A stretch of 64,000 bases of DNA from Candidatus Poribacteria bacterium (GCA_028818705.1 JAPPNJ010000074.1:22176-86175); one strand, 5' to 3'; shown: positions 28,311 through 37,775, counted from the stretch's first letter. Translations and numbers: made by a program. Notes: generated by a model from the sequence alone, not told the origin.

Positions 28311-29813
28311 TTACAATAAGAAACCTTGCTCTGCCAATGCAATAGCACTGAGCATTGCTCGCGCTTTACTGACGGTTTCGTAATACTCAGTTTCAGGAAC
28401 TGAATCTGCAACGATACCACCACCTGCTTGCACATAAGCGGTGCCATCTTTGATGACGGCGGTTCGGATCGTAATCGCTGTGTCTGCACTACCGGAAAAA
28501 CTGAAATAACCCACCGTTCCGCCATACGTGCCACGACGCGTCGGTTCAAGTTCATCAATGATTTCCATTGCGCGTATTTTCGGGGCACCAGAGAGTGTTC
28601 CGGCGGGCAGACAGGCGCGCAGCACATCAAAAGCCGTCAGATCCTCACGTAATCGTCCAATGACATGTGAAACGATGTGCATCACATGCGAAAAACGCTC
28701 AACGATCATAAGGTCGGTCACTTCAACGGTGTGATATTCACAGACTCTTCCGAGATCATTGCGCCCCAAATCGACGAGCATCACGTGCTCCGCACGTTCT
28801 TTTGGATCGGAGAGAAGCTGGTTCTCCAATTCCCGATCCTCTTCAGGAGTTGTGCCGCGCGGGAGCGTTCCTGCGATTGGGCGCGTTTGGACGATTCCGT
28901 CTTCTACCCTAACCATCATTTCTGGTGATGCCCCTACAATGTCAAATCCATTAAATTTCAGGTAATACATATACGGTGACGGATTGACCATTCGCAATGC
29001 CCGATATATATCGAACGAGTCTACGGACACCGGACAACTGAATCGCTGCGAAGGCACAACCTGGATGATGTCGCCTGCAGCTATGTATTTCTTAGCGCGC
29101 CTGACTGCGGCTTCGTAATCGGATTTCGTGAAATTCGATTGGGGGTCGGATATAATTTTTTCATACCCTTCCTGACTCTCGCCGCTATTCGTGTGTAAAT
29201 GCGCTTCGGAAACAGCTGTAAGTTTCTCGACCAATGCCTCAATCTTCACAACAGCATCTGTATAAGCCGCATCTACATCTCCATCAATATGTGCATTCGC
29301 CACGACCTTAATCTGATGGTTCACATGATCAAATATTAAAAGCGTCTCGGCAATCATGAAAAAGCAATCCGGAAGTTGCAGTTCATCTTCGGTATCATCT
29401 GGCAATTCCTCGACGAAACGCACCATGTCATAACTCATATAACCGACTGCGCCCCCGTGGAATTTTGGTAACTCCTCGTTGTCAACAGGTCGATAATTCT
29501 GCATCAATTCCTCAAGAGCACTTAATGGATCTTCATACTCCTGAACTACGGTTTCGCCTTTTTGCAAATACTCAATGGTAACCTGATGCCCTTTACTATG
29601 GAAAAGCACCGAGGGTTGACTCCCTAAAAAAGAGTAACGCGCAAGGGTTTCACCACCTTCAACGCTTTCAAGTAAGAACGTATAATCATCTGGCATCAAC
29701 TTGTAAAAAGCAGACACCGGTGTCTCCATATCTGCTAAAATCGACCGATATACCGGTATTGTGTTTCCTGATTTTGCTTCTTCACGAAAGTCTTCCAACG
29801 TCGGATAATACAT
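28311..29813 (-). CDS. trpE: Anthranilate synthase component I
   Basis: A 500-residue chorismate-binding enzyme making anthranilate for tryptophan. The N-terminal region has LLESVEGGETLARYSFLG, the usual tryptophan feedback site; the catalytic domain has QVVPSQRFSCPVS, IVGASPEMMVR, RPIAGTLPRGTTPEEDREL, LVDLGRNDLGRVC, LPAGTLSGAPKIRAMEII and YVQAGGGIVADSVPE. It heads trpE-trpG and probably the two PP-loop genes. Confidence 0.96.
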   Translation of the reverse strand: MYYPTLEDFREEAKSGNTIPVYRSILADMETPVSAFYKLMPDDYTFLLESVEGGETLARYSFLGSQPSVLFHSKGHQVTIEYLQKGETVVQEYEDPLSALEELMQNYRPVDNEELPKFHGGAVGYMSYDMVRFVEELPDDTEDELQLPDCFFMIAETLLIFDHVNHQIKVVANAHIDGDVDAAYTDAVVKIEALVEKLTAVSEAHLHTNSGESQEGYEKIISDPQSNFTKSDYEAAVRRAKKYIAAGDIIQVVPSQRFSCPVSVDSFDIYRALRMVNPSPYMYYLKFNGFDIVGASPEMMVRVEDGIVQTRPIAGTLPRGTTPEEDRELENQLLSDPKERAEHVMLVDLGRNDLGRVCEYHTVEVTDLMIVERFSHVMHIVSHVIGRLREDLTAFDVLRACLPAGTLSGAPKIRAMEIIDELEPTRRGTYGGTVGYFSFSGSADTAITIRTAVIKDGTAYVQAGGGIVADSVPETEYYETVSKARAMLSAIALAEQGFLL

Positions 29814-29849
29814 TTTTCAATTATTCCTTGCGGTTCGGTCAGGTGCGTC

Positions 29850-29946
29850 TGGAATTCAGATTCTTATCCGTATATCCGCCTGCGCCGTTGTTGCAAGCTA
29901 TCGTTTTGTTTAACTTTTTAAACGGATATACTCTTGTCTGAATCCG
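29850..29946. repeat. Imperfect inverted repeat upstream of trpE
   Basis: The left arm (GGAATTCAGA and TATCCGTATATCC, 29850-29879) and the right arm (AACGGATATAC and GTCTGAATCC, 29927-29946) can pair. The loop carries CGCCTGCGCCGTTGTTGCA (29877-29895), identical over 19 nt to 56958-56976. It could be part of the trpE leader; no leader peptide rich in Trp codons was found. Confidence 0.5.
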
Positions 29947-30096
29947 AAGCTTTATAATTTTAGCCCGCTATAAACGCCCAACCATCCCTTAATAGGTAAT
30001 TAAGGACTTTCCTATAAAATCGAGACTGTAGATAAACTTAATCAAGCAATTCCCGAACAGACGCAAGGACCCAAAAACCGACTAACATATCGGTGT

Positions 30097-30477
30097 CTAA
30101 TAAACCGCATCTGCATCGAAAATCTTTTCACCTACTACATGCGTTGACTCTCCGTCGGGAGAGACTTCTCGAAAGAAGCAGGAACGATAGCCGGTATGAC
30201 ACGCTGCAACCTTCTGCTCAACCTTTATGAGCAGGGCATCGCCGTCACAATCGACAGCGATAGACTTAACCGTCTGTGTATGCCCTGAAGTCTCTCCCTT
30301 TATCCAGAGTTTCTGACGGGAACGGCTCCAGAAACAAACGCGCCCGGTTGTTAGCGTTTCTTTTATTGCTTCCGTGTTCATATAGCCTACCATTAAAATT
30401 TCGTTGTTCGTGTAATCTTGAATGACTGCAGCGATTAAACCGTCTCGGTCATACTTAAGTTCCGATAGAATTTTCAT
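30097..30477 (-). CDS. hisI: Phosphoribosyl-AMP cyclohydrolase
   Basis: A 126-residue enzyme of histidine synthesis that opens the adenine ring of PR-AMP. The metal site DCDGD (76-80) and the zinc ligands Cys93 (AACHTGY) and Cys100 (RSCFF) are present, as is [20 protein letters not shown]. There is no fused HisE pyrophosphohydrolase domain, unlike E. coli HisI. It stands alone next to trpE. Confidence 0.94.
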   Translation of the reverse strand: MKILSELKYDRDGLIAAVIQDYTNNEILMVGYMNTEAIKETLTTGRVCFWSRSRQKLWIKGETSGHTQTVKSIAVDCDGDALLIKVEQKVAACHTGYRSCFFREVSPDGESTHVVGEKIFDADAVY

Positions 30478-30632
30478 GCATATTCTCCTCTTTAAAAAGA
30501 AAAAACCTCATGCCGCTTGGATTCGTGTGCATAAGGCTTCAACAAGATTTAAAAATGAAAAAAGACAATTTTCTATTTTTATCTTAGTTATCTGTCTAAG
30601 CGCACACTCCCCCGCAAGCAATTGGAATGCCA

Positions 30633-30679
30633 CCAAATTCTGCCCGTGTGGGTAGAATTTGTCTTTGCTTCACATTGCC
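30633..30679. repeat. R-family hairpin repeat R4, short-loop copy, inverted
   Basis: On the plus strand AAATTCTGCCC-GTGT-GGGTAGAATTT forms a stem with one G-T wobble, followed by GTCTTTGCTTCACATT, the complement of the family lead-in. It resembles R1 and R3b in opposite orientation. Confidence 0.65.
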
Positions 30680-30890
30680 AATGTTCAGATACACTATACA
30701 AGCTGGAGTGTGAACGTACAAAGGTCATTTTTTTCACTTTTCACGAATGGGCTAATAGCCGTCAAATATTCGCATTTGTCCAAGTCAATTTTCGATACCA
30801 CTATTAATAATACCACATCAGATCTACGTTGTCAAATTTTTATGGCAGAAAATTTTTTAGTCAGTATTTTCCAACGTTTCACAAAAAAAT

Positions 30891-30919
30891 TTGCAAAAAA
30901 CAGAGACGCGTGATATAAT
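30891..30919 (+). promoter_or_regulatory. Promoter of the cobalamin-riboswitch transcript
   Basis: TTGCAA, a 17-nt spacer and TATAAT end about 25 nt before the riboswitch core. Confidence 0.75.
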
Positions 30920-30944
30920 ATAGGCATTACAATCGAATAAGCTG

Positions 30945-31135
30945 AACGGTTCAGGTGCCGGAAAAGCCGGAGAATAGGGAAGCGCGGTGAGAATCCGCCA
31001 CGGCCCCGCCACTGTGAACGATCGTAAATATCCACTGAAAAAACCACTGTCAATTTACTGATGGGAAGGTCCAGCGGATTTTTGTAGATTGCAAACTACA
31101 TCAAAAGATCGGAAGTCAGGAGACCTGCCTGAATC
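30945..31135 (+). ncRNA. Cobalamin (B12) riboswitch
   Basis: The aptamer core is recognisable from its conserved pieces in order: GGTGCCGG, GAATAGGGAAGCGCGGTGAG, AATCCGCCACGG, CCCGCCACTGTGA, a variable arm, then GGAAGTCAGGAGACCTGCCT, the B12-box region. It binds adenosyl- or hydroxo-cobalamin in known members and turns off downstream genes when the vitamin is plentiful. It has its own promoter and, further down, an intrinsic terminator as likely expression platform. Confidence 0.93.
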
Positions 31136-31280
31136 GCGTTTCACACATCTGCTTTCGCGGGAAAGCAATGGAACAGCGCGCAGCAGTATCCTGTTAGACT
31201 ACAGATAAATACCGGCATAAGGTATGGAATTCTCAAACATTATTACAGGATAAGACTTACACAGAATGTCGTCGCCTCCT

Positions 31281-31334
31281 CCTCTGCTTCTCGGAGATGC
31301 TTGCTACAAAAAGCCACGAAAGCAGGGGTTTTTT
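31281..31334 (+). terminator. Intrinsic terminator, expression platform of the riboswitch
   Basis: CCTCTGCTT (31281-31289) pairs with AAGCAGGGG (31320-31328; one G-T pair), followed by six T residues. It lies between the aptamer and the ribosome-binding site at 31346, so formation would cut the transcript before the propeller-dockerin gene. Confidence 0.7.
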
Positions 31335-31354
31335 GTTTCATTACGGAGGTTCTA

Positions 31355-32698
31355 ATGAACAAAGTCTTTTTCGCTCGACGGCATTTCTCGTGTTCACCAC
31401 GTCACAAACCACTCTCATTCTTACTCACAGGTGTATTACTCCTCATGCTCCTCGTTGGTCCTGCACTCGGACAAACAGAGGTTCAAGACTTGGCGGTTGT
31501 CATAAATGCCCTGACGCATCCCGACCAGGGTATCACCGCTTCACTCTCACTCATCGACCTGATGGAACCGAATGAGCGCCGGGCTGTCGATAATGAGATA
31601 CTCCGTTTCAGTGTTGAGCCACTTGTTCGGAGACGAGCAGTCGGCATTTCCATTCACGGACATCTCGCCTACATCCCCACTTTTAACTTACCCATTACTG
31701 GTGCTGCAAGCTCTGGTGACAACATCTTTATTATAAATTTGGAAGATCGAGAGATTGTCGGTGAAATTCCGATTCAAGCCGGATCAACACCTCAGCAGAT
31801 CGCCTTGATTAACGATAACAAGATGTACGTCACTTGTGCCGCGGCGCACGAGGTGCATGTCGTTGACATCGGCAATCGGAATGTGAGGAAGGTACTCACT
31901 GGCTCCTTCAATAAACCGACGGGTATCACGCTTCTCAACGGCAAAGCCTATGTCTCGAATCCCGCATGGGAGTGGGACCCGGTTGCAAGGAAAACTACCT
32001 ATTACGATAGCACCGTCACAGTGATTGATACGGAAACTGATATCGTATTGAAATCCATCCCGGTGCCGATAAACGCAAGTGGAATCCTCAACGATGGAGA
32101 ATCCACTGTCATTGTCAAAACAACGGGCAATTACAATGACATTCTCGGACATCTGGTTCTGATTGACGCGGGTACGGATGAGATCATCGAAACCGTTAAA
32201 CTCAAACTAACACCCGGTTCCTTCGCCCTTAACGCACAAAAACAGTTGTTTATCCAAGGCAGTTGGCAAAAACCTGGCTTGCTCATCTATGATGTCGCAG
32301 CACAAGACTGGATCCGTGACGAAGATGATCCAATCGCTAACTTCAGTAACGATGCAGATGCACCTATCAGCGGTTCCCTGACTTTTGCCCCGGATGGAAA
32401 TCTCTATATCGCTAAGCCTGATTGGTCGGGCGGTGGACAGGATTTCGTTCGCGTCATGGACGTTGTAGATGCGTCTCTTCTGCAAGCCTACCGCGTTGGT
32501 CCCGGTGGCTCTATTCTGGCATTTGCACAGATTATTCCGCGCCCCCAAGATGTAAACAACGACGGATTCGTCAATGCGGCAGATTTAGTAATCGCGAGCC
32601 GATTTTTGGGTGACGAGGGTCCTGGATTAGTTGCTGATGTCAATGGGGACGAAATAGTCAACATTCTTGATTTAGTACTAATAGGTCAGGGACTTTAA
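31355..32698 (+). CDS. Exported beta-propeller protein with C-terminal dockerin, B12-riboswitch controlled
   Basis: A 447-residue protein. A signal peptide with hydrophobic core LLTGVLLLMLLVGPALG precedes a YncE-like propeller (about 100-370), with repeats such as NIFIINLEDREIVGEIPI, STPQQIALINDNKMYVT, HEVHVVDI and STVTVIDTETDIVLKSI. The C-terminus is a dockerin-like pair of calcium loops, DVNNDGFVNAAD and DVNGDEIVNILD. The ATG at 31355 has GGAGG at ideal spacing. The BtuG proteins of Bacteroides, which bind B12 at the cell surface, are also seven-bladed propellers under B12 control; I infer an analogous capture role here, but sequence similarity to BtuG was not tested. Confidence 0.8.
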   Translation: MNKVFFARRHFSCSPRHKPLSFLLTGVLLLMLLVGPALGQTEVQDLAVVINALTHPDQGITASLSLIDLMEPNERRAVDNEILRFSVEPLVRRRAVGISIHGHLAYIPTFNLPITGAASSGDNIFIINLEDREIVGEIPIQAGSTPQQIALINDNKMYVTCAAAHEVHVVDIGNRNVRKVLTGSFNKPTGITLLNGKAYVSNPAWEWDPVARKTTYYDSTVTVIDTETDIVLKSIPVPINASGILNDGESTVIVKTTGNYNDILGHLVLIDAGTDEIIETVKLKLTPGSFALNAQKQLFIQGSWQKPGLLIYDVAAQDWIRDEDDPIANFSNDADAPISGSLTFAPDGNLYIAKPDWSGGGQDFVRVMDVVDASLLQAYRVGPGGSILAFAQIIPRPQDVNNDGFVNAADLVIASRFLGDEGPGLVADVNGDEIVNILDLVLIGQGL

Positions 32699-32700
32699 CT

Positions 32701-32728
32701 GTTATCGGTTATCAGTTTTCAGTTAAGA
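32701..32728 (+). repeat. Half heptad repeat H5
   Basis: Four 7-bp units (GTTATCG, GTTATCA, GTTTTCA, GTTAAGA) with no mirrored right arm, between the propeller-dockerin gene and the lipoprotein gene. Confidence 0.5.
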
Positions 32729-32740
32729 GAGGTTTGTGGA

Positions 32741-34663
32741 ATGGATTTCAAGGTTTGCTGGTGCCTGCCACTTTTCCTTTTCCTGCTCAGTTGTACCTCA
32801 GAACCTAAAAAGGAACCGTTCTCATGGAAGGTGACGTTCTTTTCATTGGGGGCAAAGGCACAATTAGGAGCAGAAGCACCGATACAGCGTCTGAACGCCT
32901 TTAATTCCGACGGCGTGATGGTTGCCCAACTCAATTTCCCTGTGCCGCCTCGACAGACGGAATCGCTCTATTTTGAGTGGCGCGAAGGAGAAACTTACAG
33001 GTTTGAAGCGACCCTGTCAACAGGTGATGTGGATGTTCAAATAGTAACCGCTCCGCGGACATACACACAAGGCAATTTAGAAATTGCCATTCCTTACGGC
33101 ATTGCGACGCACTCGGATCCGGGAAACGTGTTAAACAACCAAGTTGCCCTTGTCTTGCCCGAAAGCGAAATGACAGCCACAGTCGTTGTTAAAAACGGAA
33201 AAACACCAGCAAACTTTGAAGTTGAGCTTTGTCTACCACCGTCGGTAACTGCTGCCCGTCTGCCGACAGACTGGAAATCTGAAACAACTGACGCTGGTGT
33301 ATGCCTCTCTATCACCGGCAGATTTCGTGTTGCATCGGAGGTGTGGTATCGCGAGTTAGTTCTGAGAACTTTCACAGCAAATAATTCCAACAGTCAAAAA
33401 ATTTCGGGGATTATTCGTTTCACAACAGATACAGGACAAACGTGGGAACAGCAAGCAACAGTGCAGTTACGCGTAGCAACCGTTTCGGAGATTGCTGAAT
33501 ATCTCTCGATAGAATCAATCGAGATGCCGACAGACGCAACAGGTACATCAGATCGGAGACAGCGTGAAGATACCGTTTATTATTCACGTCCGTTATTCGG
33601 TTGGCTTGGAACATCGCAGACGAATCCATTCGAGCCGGTAACGTATCAGACAGTACGACTCCTCAATCAAAGCGAGGAAACCATTCATGTAGTCGTATCA
33701 TCAATGAACAGGGATCTGAAGAGCGGTGAAGTCGTAACATTTCTTGCACCACCGGAGTCAGCTAACGGAGGCACGCATCAGAGCGTTGCTTTTGCGAGTC
33801 TGCCGGGTGGCGAAGTCACTGAAATTCCTCTACCTATCTATTTTCATCCGATTTACCTAAAACAGGGTAAGCCAGAACAGGCAACTCCTGGAGAATATAC
33901 ACGCGATATCGCGGTGAAGGTCTGGGGAAGCGATGTAACGATTTTACGCGAAGCACACCCACTGCGCCTGATTGTTCCCAACCAACAAGCACTGCTCGTT
34001 AGTCTGCTGGCAATCATTAGCAGCACCATAGGATTTGCAGTTGTCCTAAAGTTGCACAAGCAACTGTTCGCTGGTTTTACAACGAAACAGCTCATCGTCA
34101 TCGCGCTCTTTGGCACAACGGTTTTTGTGGCAGTGATGGTCCCATCAACGCTGTTTCTTAATTTAATTCGTGCCGTCCTCGGACCGATTTCTGTTCTACT
34201 GACAGGTTTGATAAATGAGACGCTTTACTATGCTTTGCTGACTGCGCTGTTAATTTACATCAGCGGTGACCCCGAAAGCACCGAGCGTCCCGATTCAAGG
34301 TCATACAGCAAAGGTAGTGGTGTCATCTTGCTCGTCTCAGCAGTGCGTTTACTTCTCAGCGGTGTGACATTCGGACAGTTCACACCAATGGCAATTGTTT
34401 ATACTGGCACGAGTGTTCTCTTGTTAGAAACTGGCTTTTTGTTCGTGCGAGGGCGGAGCTTGTTTACGTGGGCAGTCGTATTAGGTGTGTGCGACGCAGT
34501 CGCCGTCTACGTCGATTTTCAACTCTCCATCTTGTTCTATCGGCTTTTTTACGCCGATTGGTATATTATTCTCCGGATTCTAATAGAGGGATTCGTCTAT
34601 ACATTTATCGGCGTCCTGCTCGGTGCAAGATTAGGACGTGGACTCTGGCGTGTGGCGGATTAA
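32741..34663 (+). CDS. Lipoprotein ectodomain fused to a polytopic membrane domain resembling an ECF S component
   Basis: A 640-residue protein. Cys18 in FLLSCTS is a lipobox, or the segment is a signal anchor. Residues about 25-415 form beta-rich extracytoplasmic domains without recognised motifs. Residues about 418-640 hold roughly seven hydrophobic helices, beginning LLVSLLAIISSTIGFAVVL, with GPISVLLTGLINETLYYAL, SAVRLLLSG and a final LIEGFVYTFIGVLLGARLGR, a pattern like the substrate-binding S components of energy-coupling-factor vitamin transporters. It follows the propeller-dockerin gene by 42 nt, probably within the same B12-controlled transcript. No EcfA or EcfT is in the window. The S-component reading is inferred from hydrophobic pattern only. 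Confidence 0.55.
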   Translation: MDFKVCWCLPLFLFLLSCTSEPKKEPFSWKVTFFSLGAKAQLGAEAPIQRLNAFNSDGVMVAQLNFPVPPRQTESLYFEWREGETYRFEATLSTGDVDVQIVTAPRTYTQGNLEIAIPYGIATHSDPGNVLNNQVALVLPESEMTATVVVKNGKTPANFEVELCLPPSVTAARLPTDWKSETTDAGVCLSITGRFRVASEVWYRELVLRTFTANNSNSQKISGIIRFTTDTGQTWEQQATVQLRVATVSEIAEYLSIESIEMPTDATGTSDRRQREDTVYYSRPLFGWLGTSQTNPFEPVTYQTVRLLNQSEETIHVVVSSMNRDLKSGEVVTFLAPPESANGGTHQSVAFASLPGGEVTEIPLPIYFHPIYLKQGKPEQATPGEYTRDIAVKVWGSDVTILREAHPLRLIVPNQQALLVSLLAIISSTIGFAVVLKLHKQLFAGFTTKQLIVIALFGTTVFVAVMVPSTLFLNLIRAVLGPISVLLTGLINETLYYALLTALLIYISGDPESTERPDSRSYSKGSGVILLVSAVRLLLSGVTFGQFTPMAIVYTGTSVLLLETGFLFVRGRSLFTWAVVLGVCDAVAVYVDFQLSILFYRLFYADWYIILRILIEGFVYTFIGVLLGARLGRGLWRVAD

Positions 34664-34779
34664 AGCAAGCAATCGTCTGAATCAGGATTTACAAGATTAA
34701 CAGATGGATAGGATTAGAGAGCATCTAAGGGTAACAAACATTTCTATAGAACTATTCTACATTATGAGGACGTATTACA

Positions 34780-36477
34780 ATGAAGCGAATTCAATTCTTT
34801 AGTCTACTCTGTCTGTTTATCGTGGCGCCCATCAGCATTGTGACAGCCGATATGGACATCACATGGGTACGGACAGGTGTCGTACTTGAAGTTCAATCCA
34901 AAGCCGATGTTAAAGGCGAAATCAATGTCGCTACGATATCCAACGGCACAACGCATCCGTTAACCGAGTCCCCCACAATCCAACGACTTGATACAAACCG
35001 TGTTCTGCTACAATTCGTTTGGCAACCCAACCAGAATTACCAATTTCGCTTGCGTAATAGCGAAATAACGACGACTTCACCGCTGAAGCCCGAACCTTAT
35101 CTTATTCGTACCGTTGCGTTAGATGGACTTCTATCGTTGATGGAAAACCTACGTCAACCCGCAACCCCATCTGCGGTCGCCTTAGGAATGGGAAACGTGT
35201 CTAACACAGAAAAATTGGCAATTGCGACGAACAGTGGTCACCTCGCGATCCTCCAGCCAATCACCGGTGAAACGCTTTGGAAAACTCGCATTTCGGAAGG
35301 CTACGTGAGACGGGTGGCGTTCAGTCCTGATAATACCTTGCTCTACGTTGGGGAACAAGCAGCAGATGGATTCATTTACTGCTACGATCTCACAGCTGAT
35401 ACACCAACACTTCGTTGGAAATATCGTACCGCTGACGAGATTGAAACTTCCACACCGAACGATCCAGGAAGTGTCTATGCCTGGGTAAGCTATCCTGGTC
35501 CATCTTGCATGCGAACACTGATGGATGGCGATCTTCTGGTTGCGAGTGTACATTCATGGACAGAAAATGGGACGCCACTTAAGAAGTCTCAACTCTATAG
35601 ATTTGATAACGAAACAGGAAACGTTATCTGGAAATGGCCCCATGACAGCGCGATCTCAAGAATAATCCGCTGGTTTGACGTAAGTGCTGATGGAGAAACG
35701 ATCGCACTTGTAACAGATGCTGGACACAATTTACAAGGAGCGACAGGTAAAAACGGTGCTGGCAACGGAAAACTTGCCCTCCTTAACGCGAAAAATGGAT
35801 CAGAAAACTGGCATACCGATATTGAACCTCTGACCCCCTACTTCGCACAGGTTACGTTTTGGCGCGGGGTGAGCGTATCTCCCGATGGTAAGTTTATTAA
35901 CGTCACAACGGACGACGGGCGAGCATTCATTTTCGGCGTGGATAAGCCCGAACCGATATGGAGCGAAAACTTGACGACTCCGTTAGAGGTGAGCGGTATT
36001 CCCATTGTCGCGACTTCAGGAACAATCGGTGCGACGGATACGGCGGCACTCTTTGTTACGGGCGATACGTATATCCCCTATCATCTCCGAAAAGGCGCAC
36101 AACGACCTTCGGCATCACACCCAAATGGGATGACGCTGTTCGCCTATTCGTGGACTGGCGAAAAAGTCTGGCAGTGGCAACTTGAGAACATGCCACAAGG
36201 TTTACGTATCGACGCGAACGATCGTTATGCCGTATTATCTATTTCTAAGCGCGCTCAAGACCCAAATGAGAGTCTCCACGGTGTGTCGATGTTTGACCTA
36301 ACAACAGAAGGAAGTGGTTTATCGAAATACCTATATACCTACCGTACAGAGGGGCAACTTCCTTATGATGCGCTTGCGATTAGTGCAGATGGTTCGCTTG
36401 TCGTTGTGGTTGAGGTGCCGACCGCGATGCCAGATGATACGCTGCGCGGGAAGAACCGGGTGCATGTATTATATTGA
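34780..36477 (+). CDS. Exported PQQ/WD-like beta-propeller protein
   Basis: A 565-residue protein with a signal peptide (hydrophobic core LLCLFIVAPISIV, cleavage near TAD). Residues about 25-110 form a beta domain resembling the N-terminal part of the preceding gene product (FVWQPNQNYQFRL compared with FEWREGETYRFEA). The remainder is a propeller with repeats such as GHLAILQPITGETLWKTRI, VAFSPDNTLLYVGEQA, GNVIWKWPHD and KNGSENWHTDI. No catalytic residues are evident. It is 116 nt after the lipoprotein-membrane gene and likely the third gene of the B12-controlled unit. A role in ligand or partner binding is an inference. Confidence 0.75.
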   Translation: MKRIQFFSLLCLFIVAPISIVTADMDITWVRTGVVLEVQSKADVKGEINVATISNGTTHPLTESPTIQRLDTNRVLLQFVWQPNQNYQFRLRNSEITTTSPLKPEPYLIRTVALDGLLSLMENLRQPATPSAVALGMGNVSNTEKLAIATNSGHLAILQPITGETLWKTRISEGYVRRVAFSPDNTLLYVGEQAADGFIYCYDLTADTPTLRWKYRTADEIETSTPNDPGSVYAWVSYPGPSCMRTLMDGDLLVASVHSWTENGTPLKKSQLYRFDNETGNVIWKWPHDSAISRIIRWFDVSADGETIALVTDAGHNLQGATGKNGAGNGKLALLNAKNGSENWHTDIEPLTPYFAQVTFWRGVSVSPDGKFINVTTDDGRAFIFGVDKPEPIWSENLTTPLEVSGIPIVATSGTIGATDTAALFVTGDTYIPYHLRKGAQRPSASHPNGMTLFAYSWTGEKVWQWQLENMPQGLRIDANDRYAVLSISKRAQDPNESLHGVSMFDLTTEGSGLSKYLYTYRTEGQLPYDALAISADGSLVVVVEVPTAMPDDTLRGKNRVHVLY

Positions 36478-36496
36478 ATGAAATTTGTACGACGGC

Positions 36497-36525
36497 TTGA
36501 CAAATCCAGATTTTCCCAGTATACT
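36497..36525 (+). promoter_or_regulatory. Sigma-70-type promoter of the AlbA_2 gene
   Basis: TTGACA, a 17-nt spacer and TATACT, 45 nt upstream of the ATG at 36570; identical hexamers to the promoter at 2283. Confidence 0.8.
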
Positions 36526-36569
36526 TATCGTGAAAACTTCCGATTTCGTCAAATCAGGTAGCGATTCCG

Positions 36570-37775
36570 ATGTTAAATTTTACAGATGAAGCATTACTAC
36601 AAATCATCAAAACAGGGGAATCTGACGCTGTTGAGTTTAAAGCGTCTATGTCAGGCGGTGCCCCAGAAAGGATCCGAGAGGCGATCTGTGCCTTTGCCAA
36701 TGACCTACCAGACCACAGAAAACCCGGACTCGTTCTCATGGGTGTGAAAGATGACACGACACTCGGAACCACACCGATTACGGATGAACTTTTGCGCCAG
36801 TTGGCAGATATGAAAACAGATGGAAACATCGTGCCTCCGCCATCACTAACGGTGGAAAAGCATGTATTACAAAACAAGGAAATCGCCGTTGTTACGGTAC
36901 AACCTTCCAATTCACCACCAGTACGATGTAGAAGCGCGATTCATATCCGAACTGGTCCGCGTCGCGGTATCGCTACAGCGCAAGATGAACGGATACTCAA
37001 CGAAAAACGAAGATACAGCGATCGTCCGTTCGACCTCTACCCTATTCGTTCAACTGGGATTTCCGACCTGAACCTTGCACTGTTCAGTTACGAATACCTA
37101 CCTAAAGCATTTTCTGCAGAAATACTGGATGCTAATGAGCGGAGTCTAAACGAGCAACTCGCAGCTACAAAGATGATCACTGCTGCTGACGATCCGACTG
37201 CAACTGTACTCGGAATCCTCACGATTGGGAAAAACCCACAAGATTTTCTGCCCGGGGCTTATGTGCAATTTCTCAGATTCAATGGGAATGAACTTACGGA
37301 TGATATTATCGACAGCCTGGCAATCCGTGGCGCAATCCCTGATCAGGTCCGCTGTTTAGACGATAAACTGATAGCACATAATCGCATCGCTATTGATATT
37401 ACGTCTGGTCCTGTTGAGAAGCGGACAGCACTTTATCCAATAGAAGCGGTGCAACAGATCACGCGGAATGCCATTATGCATAGAACCTATGAAGCGACAA
37501 ATGCTCCAGTTCACGTATATTGGTACAACGATCGAATCGAGATTGTAAGCCCAGGCGGTGTATTCGGAGCCATAACAACTGAAAACTTCGGAGAGCCGGG
37601 GTTAACTGACTACCGGAACCCCAATTTAGCAGACGCAATGCGAACTTTAGGATTCGTACAGCGTTTCGGTATGGAGATACCAATAACAAGAAAGTTATTA
37701 GCAGAAGCAAGACACCCAGCACCGAAATTCAGAATAGATAGCACACACACGTGGGCTACTATTCAAGCACGATAA
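36570..37775 (+). CDS. AlbA_2 (Schlafen-like) domain regulator with C-terminal HATPase-like domain
   Basis: A 401-residue protein. The N-terminal AlbA_2 domain starts ESDAVEFKASMSGGAPERI and continues ICAFAND, VLMGVKDD and the IHIRTGPRRGIATAQDE strand. The central part is helical and the C-terminal ATP-binding-like domain has EAVQQITRNAIMHRTYE and NDRIEIVSPGGVFGA, as in predicted transcriptional regulators of COG2865. The family is thought to bind nucleic acid; some members occur beside restriction or defence genes, which is not the case here. It has its own strong promoter and ends near a perfect hairpin. Confidence 0.82.
   Translation: MLNFTDEALLQIIKTGESDAVEFKASMSGGAPERIREAICAFANDLPDHRKPGLVLMGVKDDTTLGTTPITDELLRQLADMKTDGNIVPPPSLTVEKHVLQNKEIAVVTVQPSNSPPVRCRSAIHIRTGPRRGIATAQDERILNEKRRYSDRPFDLYPIRSTGISDLNLALFSYEYLPKAFSAEILDANERSLNEQLAATKMITAADDPTATVLGILTIGKNPQDFLPGAYVQFLRFNGNELTDDIIDSLAIRGAIPDQVRCLDDKLIAHNRIAIDITSGPVEKRTALYPIEAVQQITRNAIMHRTYEATNAPVHVYWYNDRIEIVSPGGVFGAITTENFGEPGLTDYRNPNLADAMRTLGFVQRFGMEIPITRKLLAEARHPAPKFRIDSTHTWATIQAR

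Noticed and set aside
29814..30096. Trp attenuator upstream of trpE
   Set aside because: The inverted repeat is a dispersed element and I found no leader peptide with clustered Trp codons.
31297..31575. Start codons upstream of 31355 for the propeller-dockerin gene
   Set aside because: They lie within the terminator hairpin and lack a ribosome-binding site; GGAGG is placed for the ATG at 31355.
34680..34779. GAATCAGGATTTACAAGATT segment as a repeat
   Set aside because: Only one copy is visible in the window, so I cannot support a repeat call, though it resembles known dispersed sequences.
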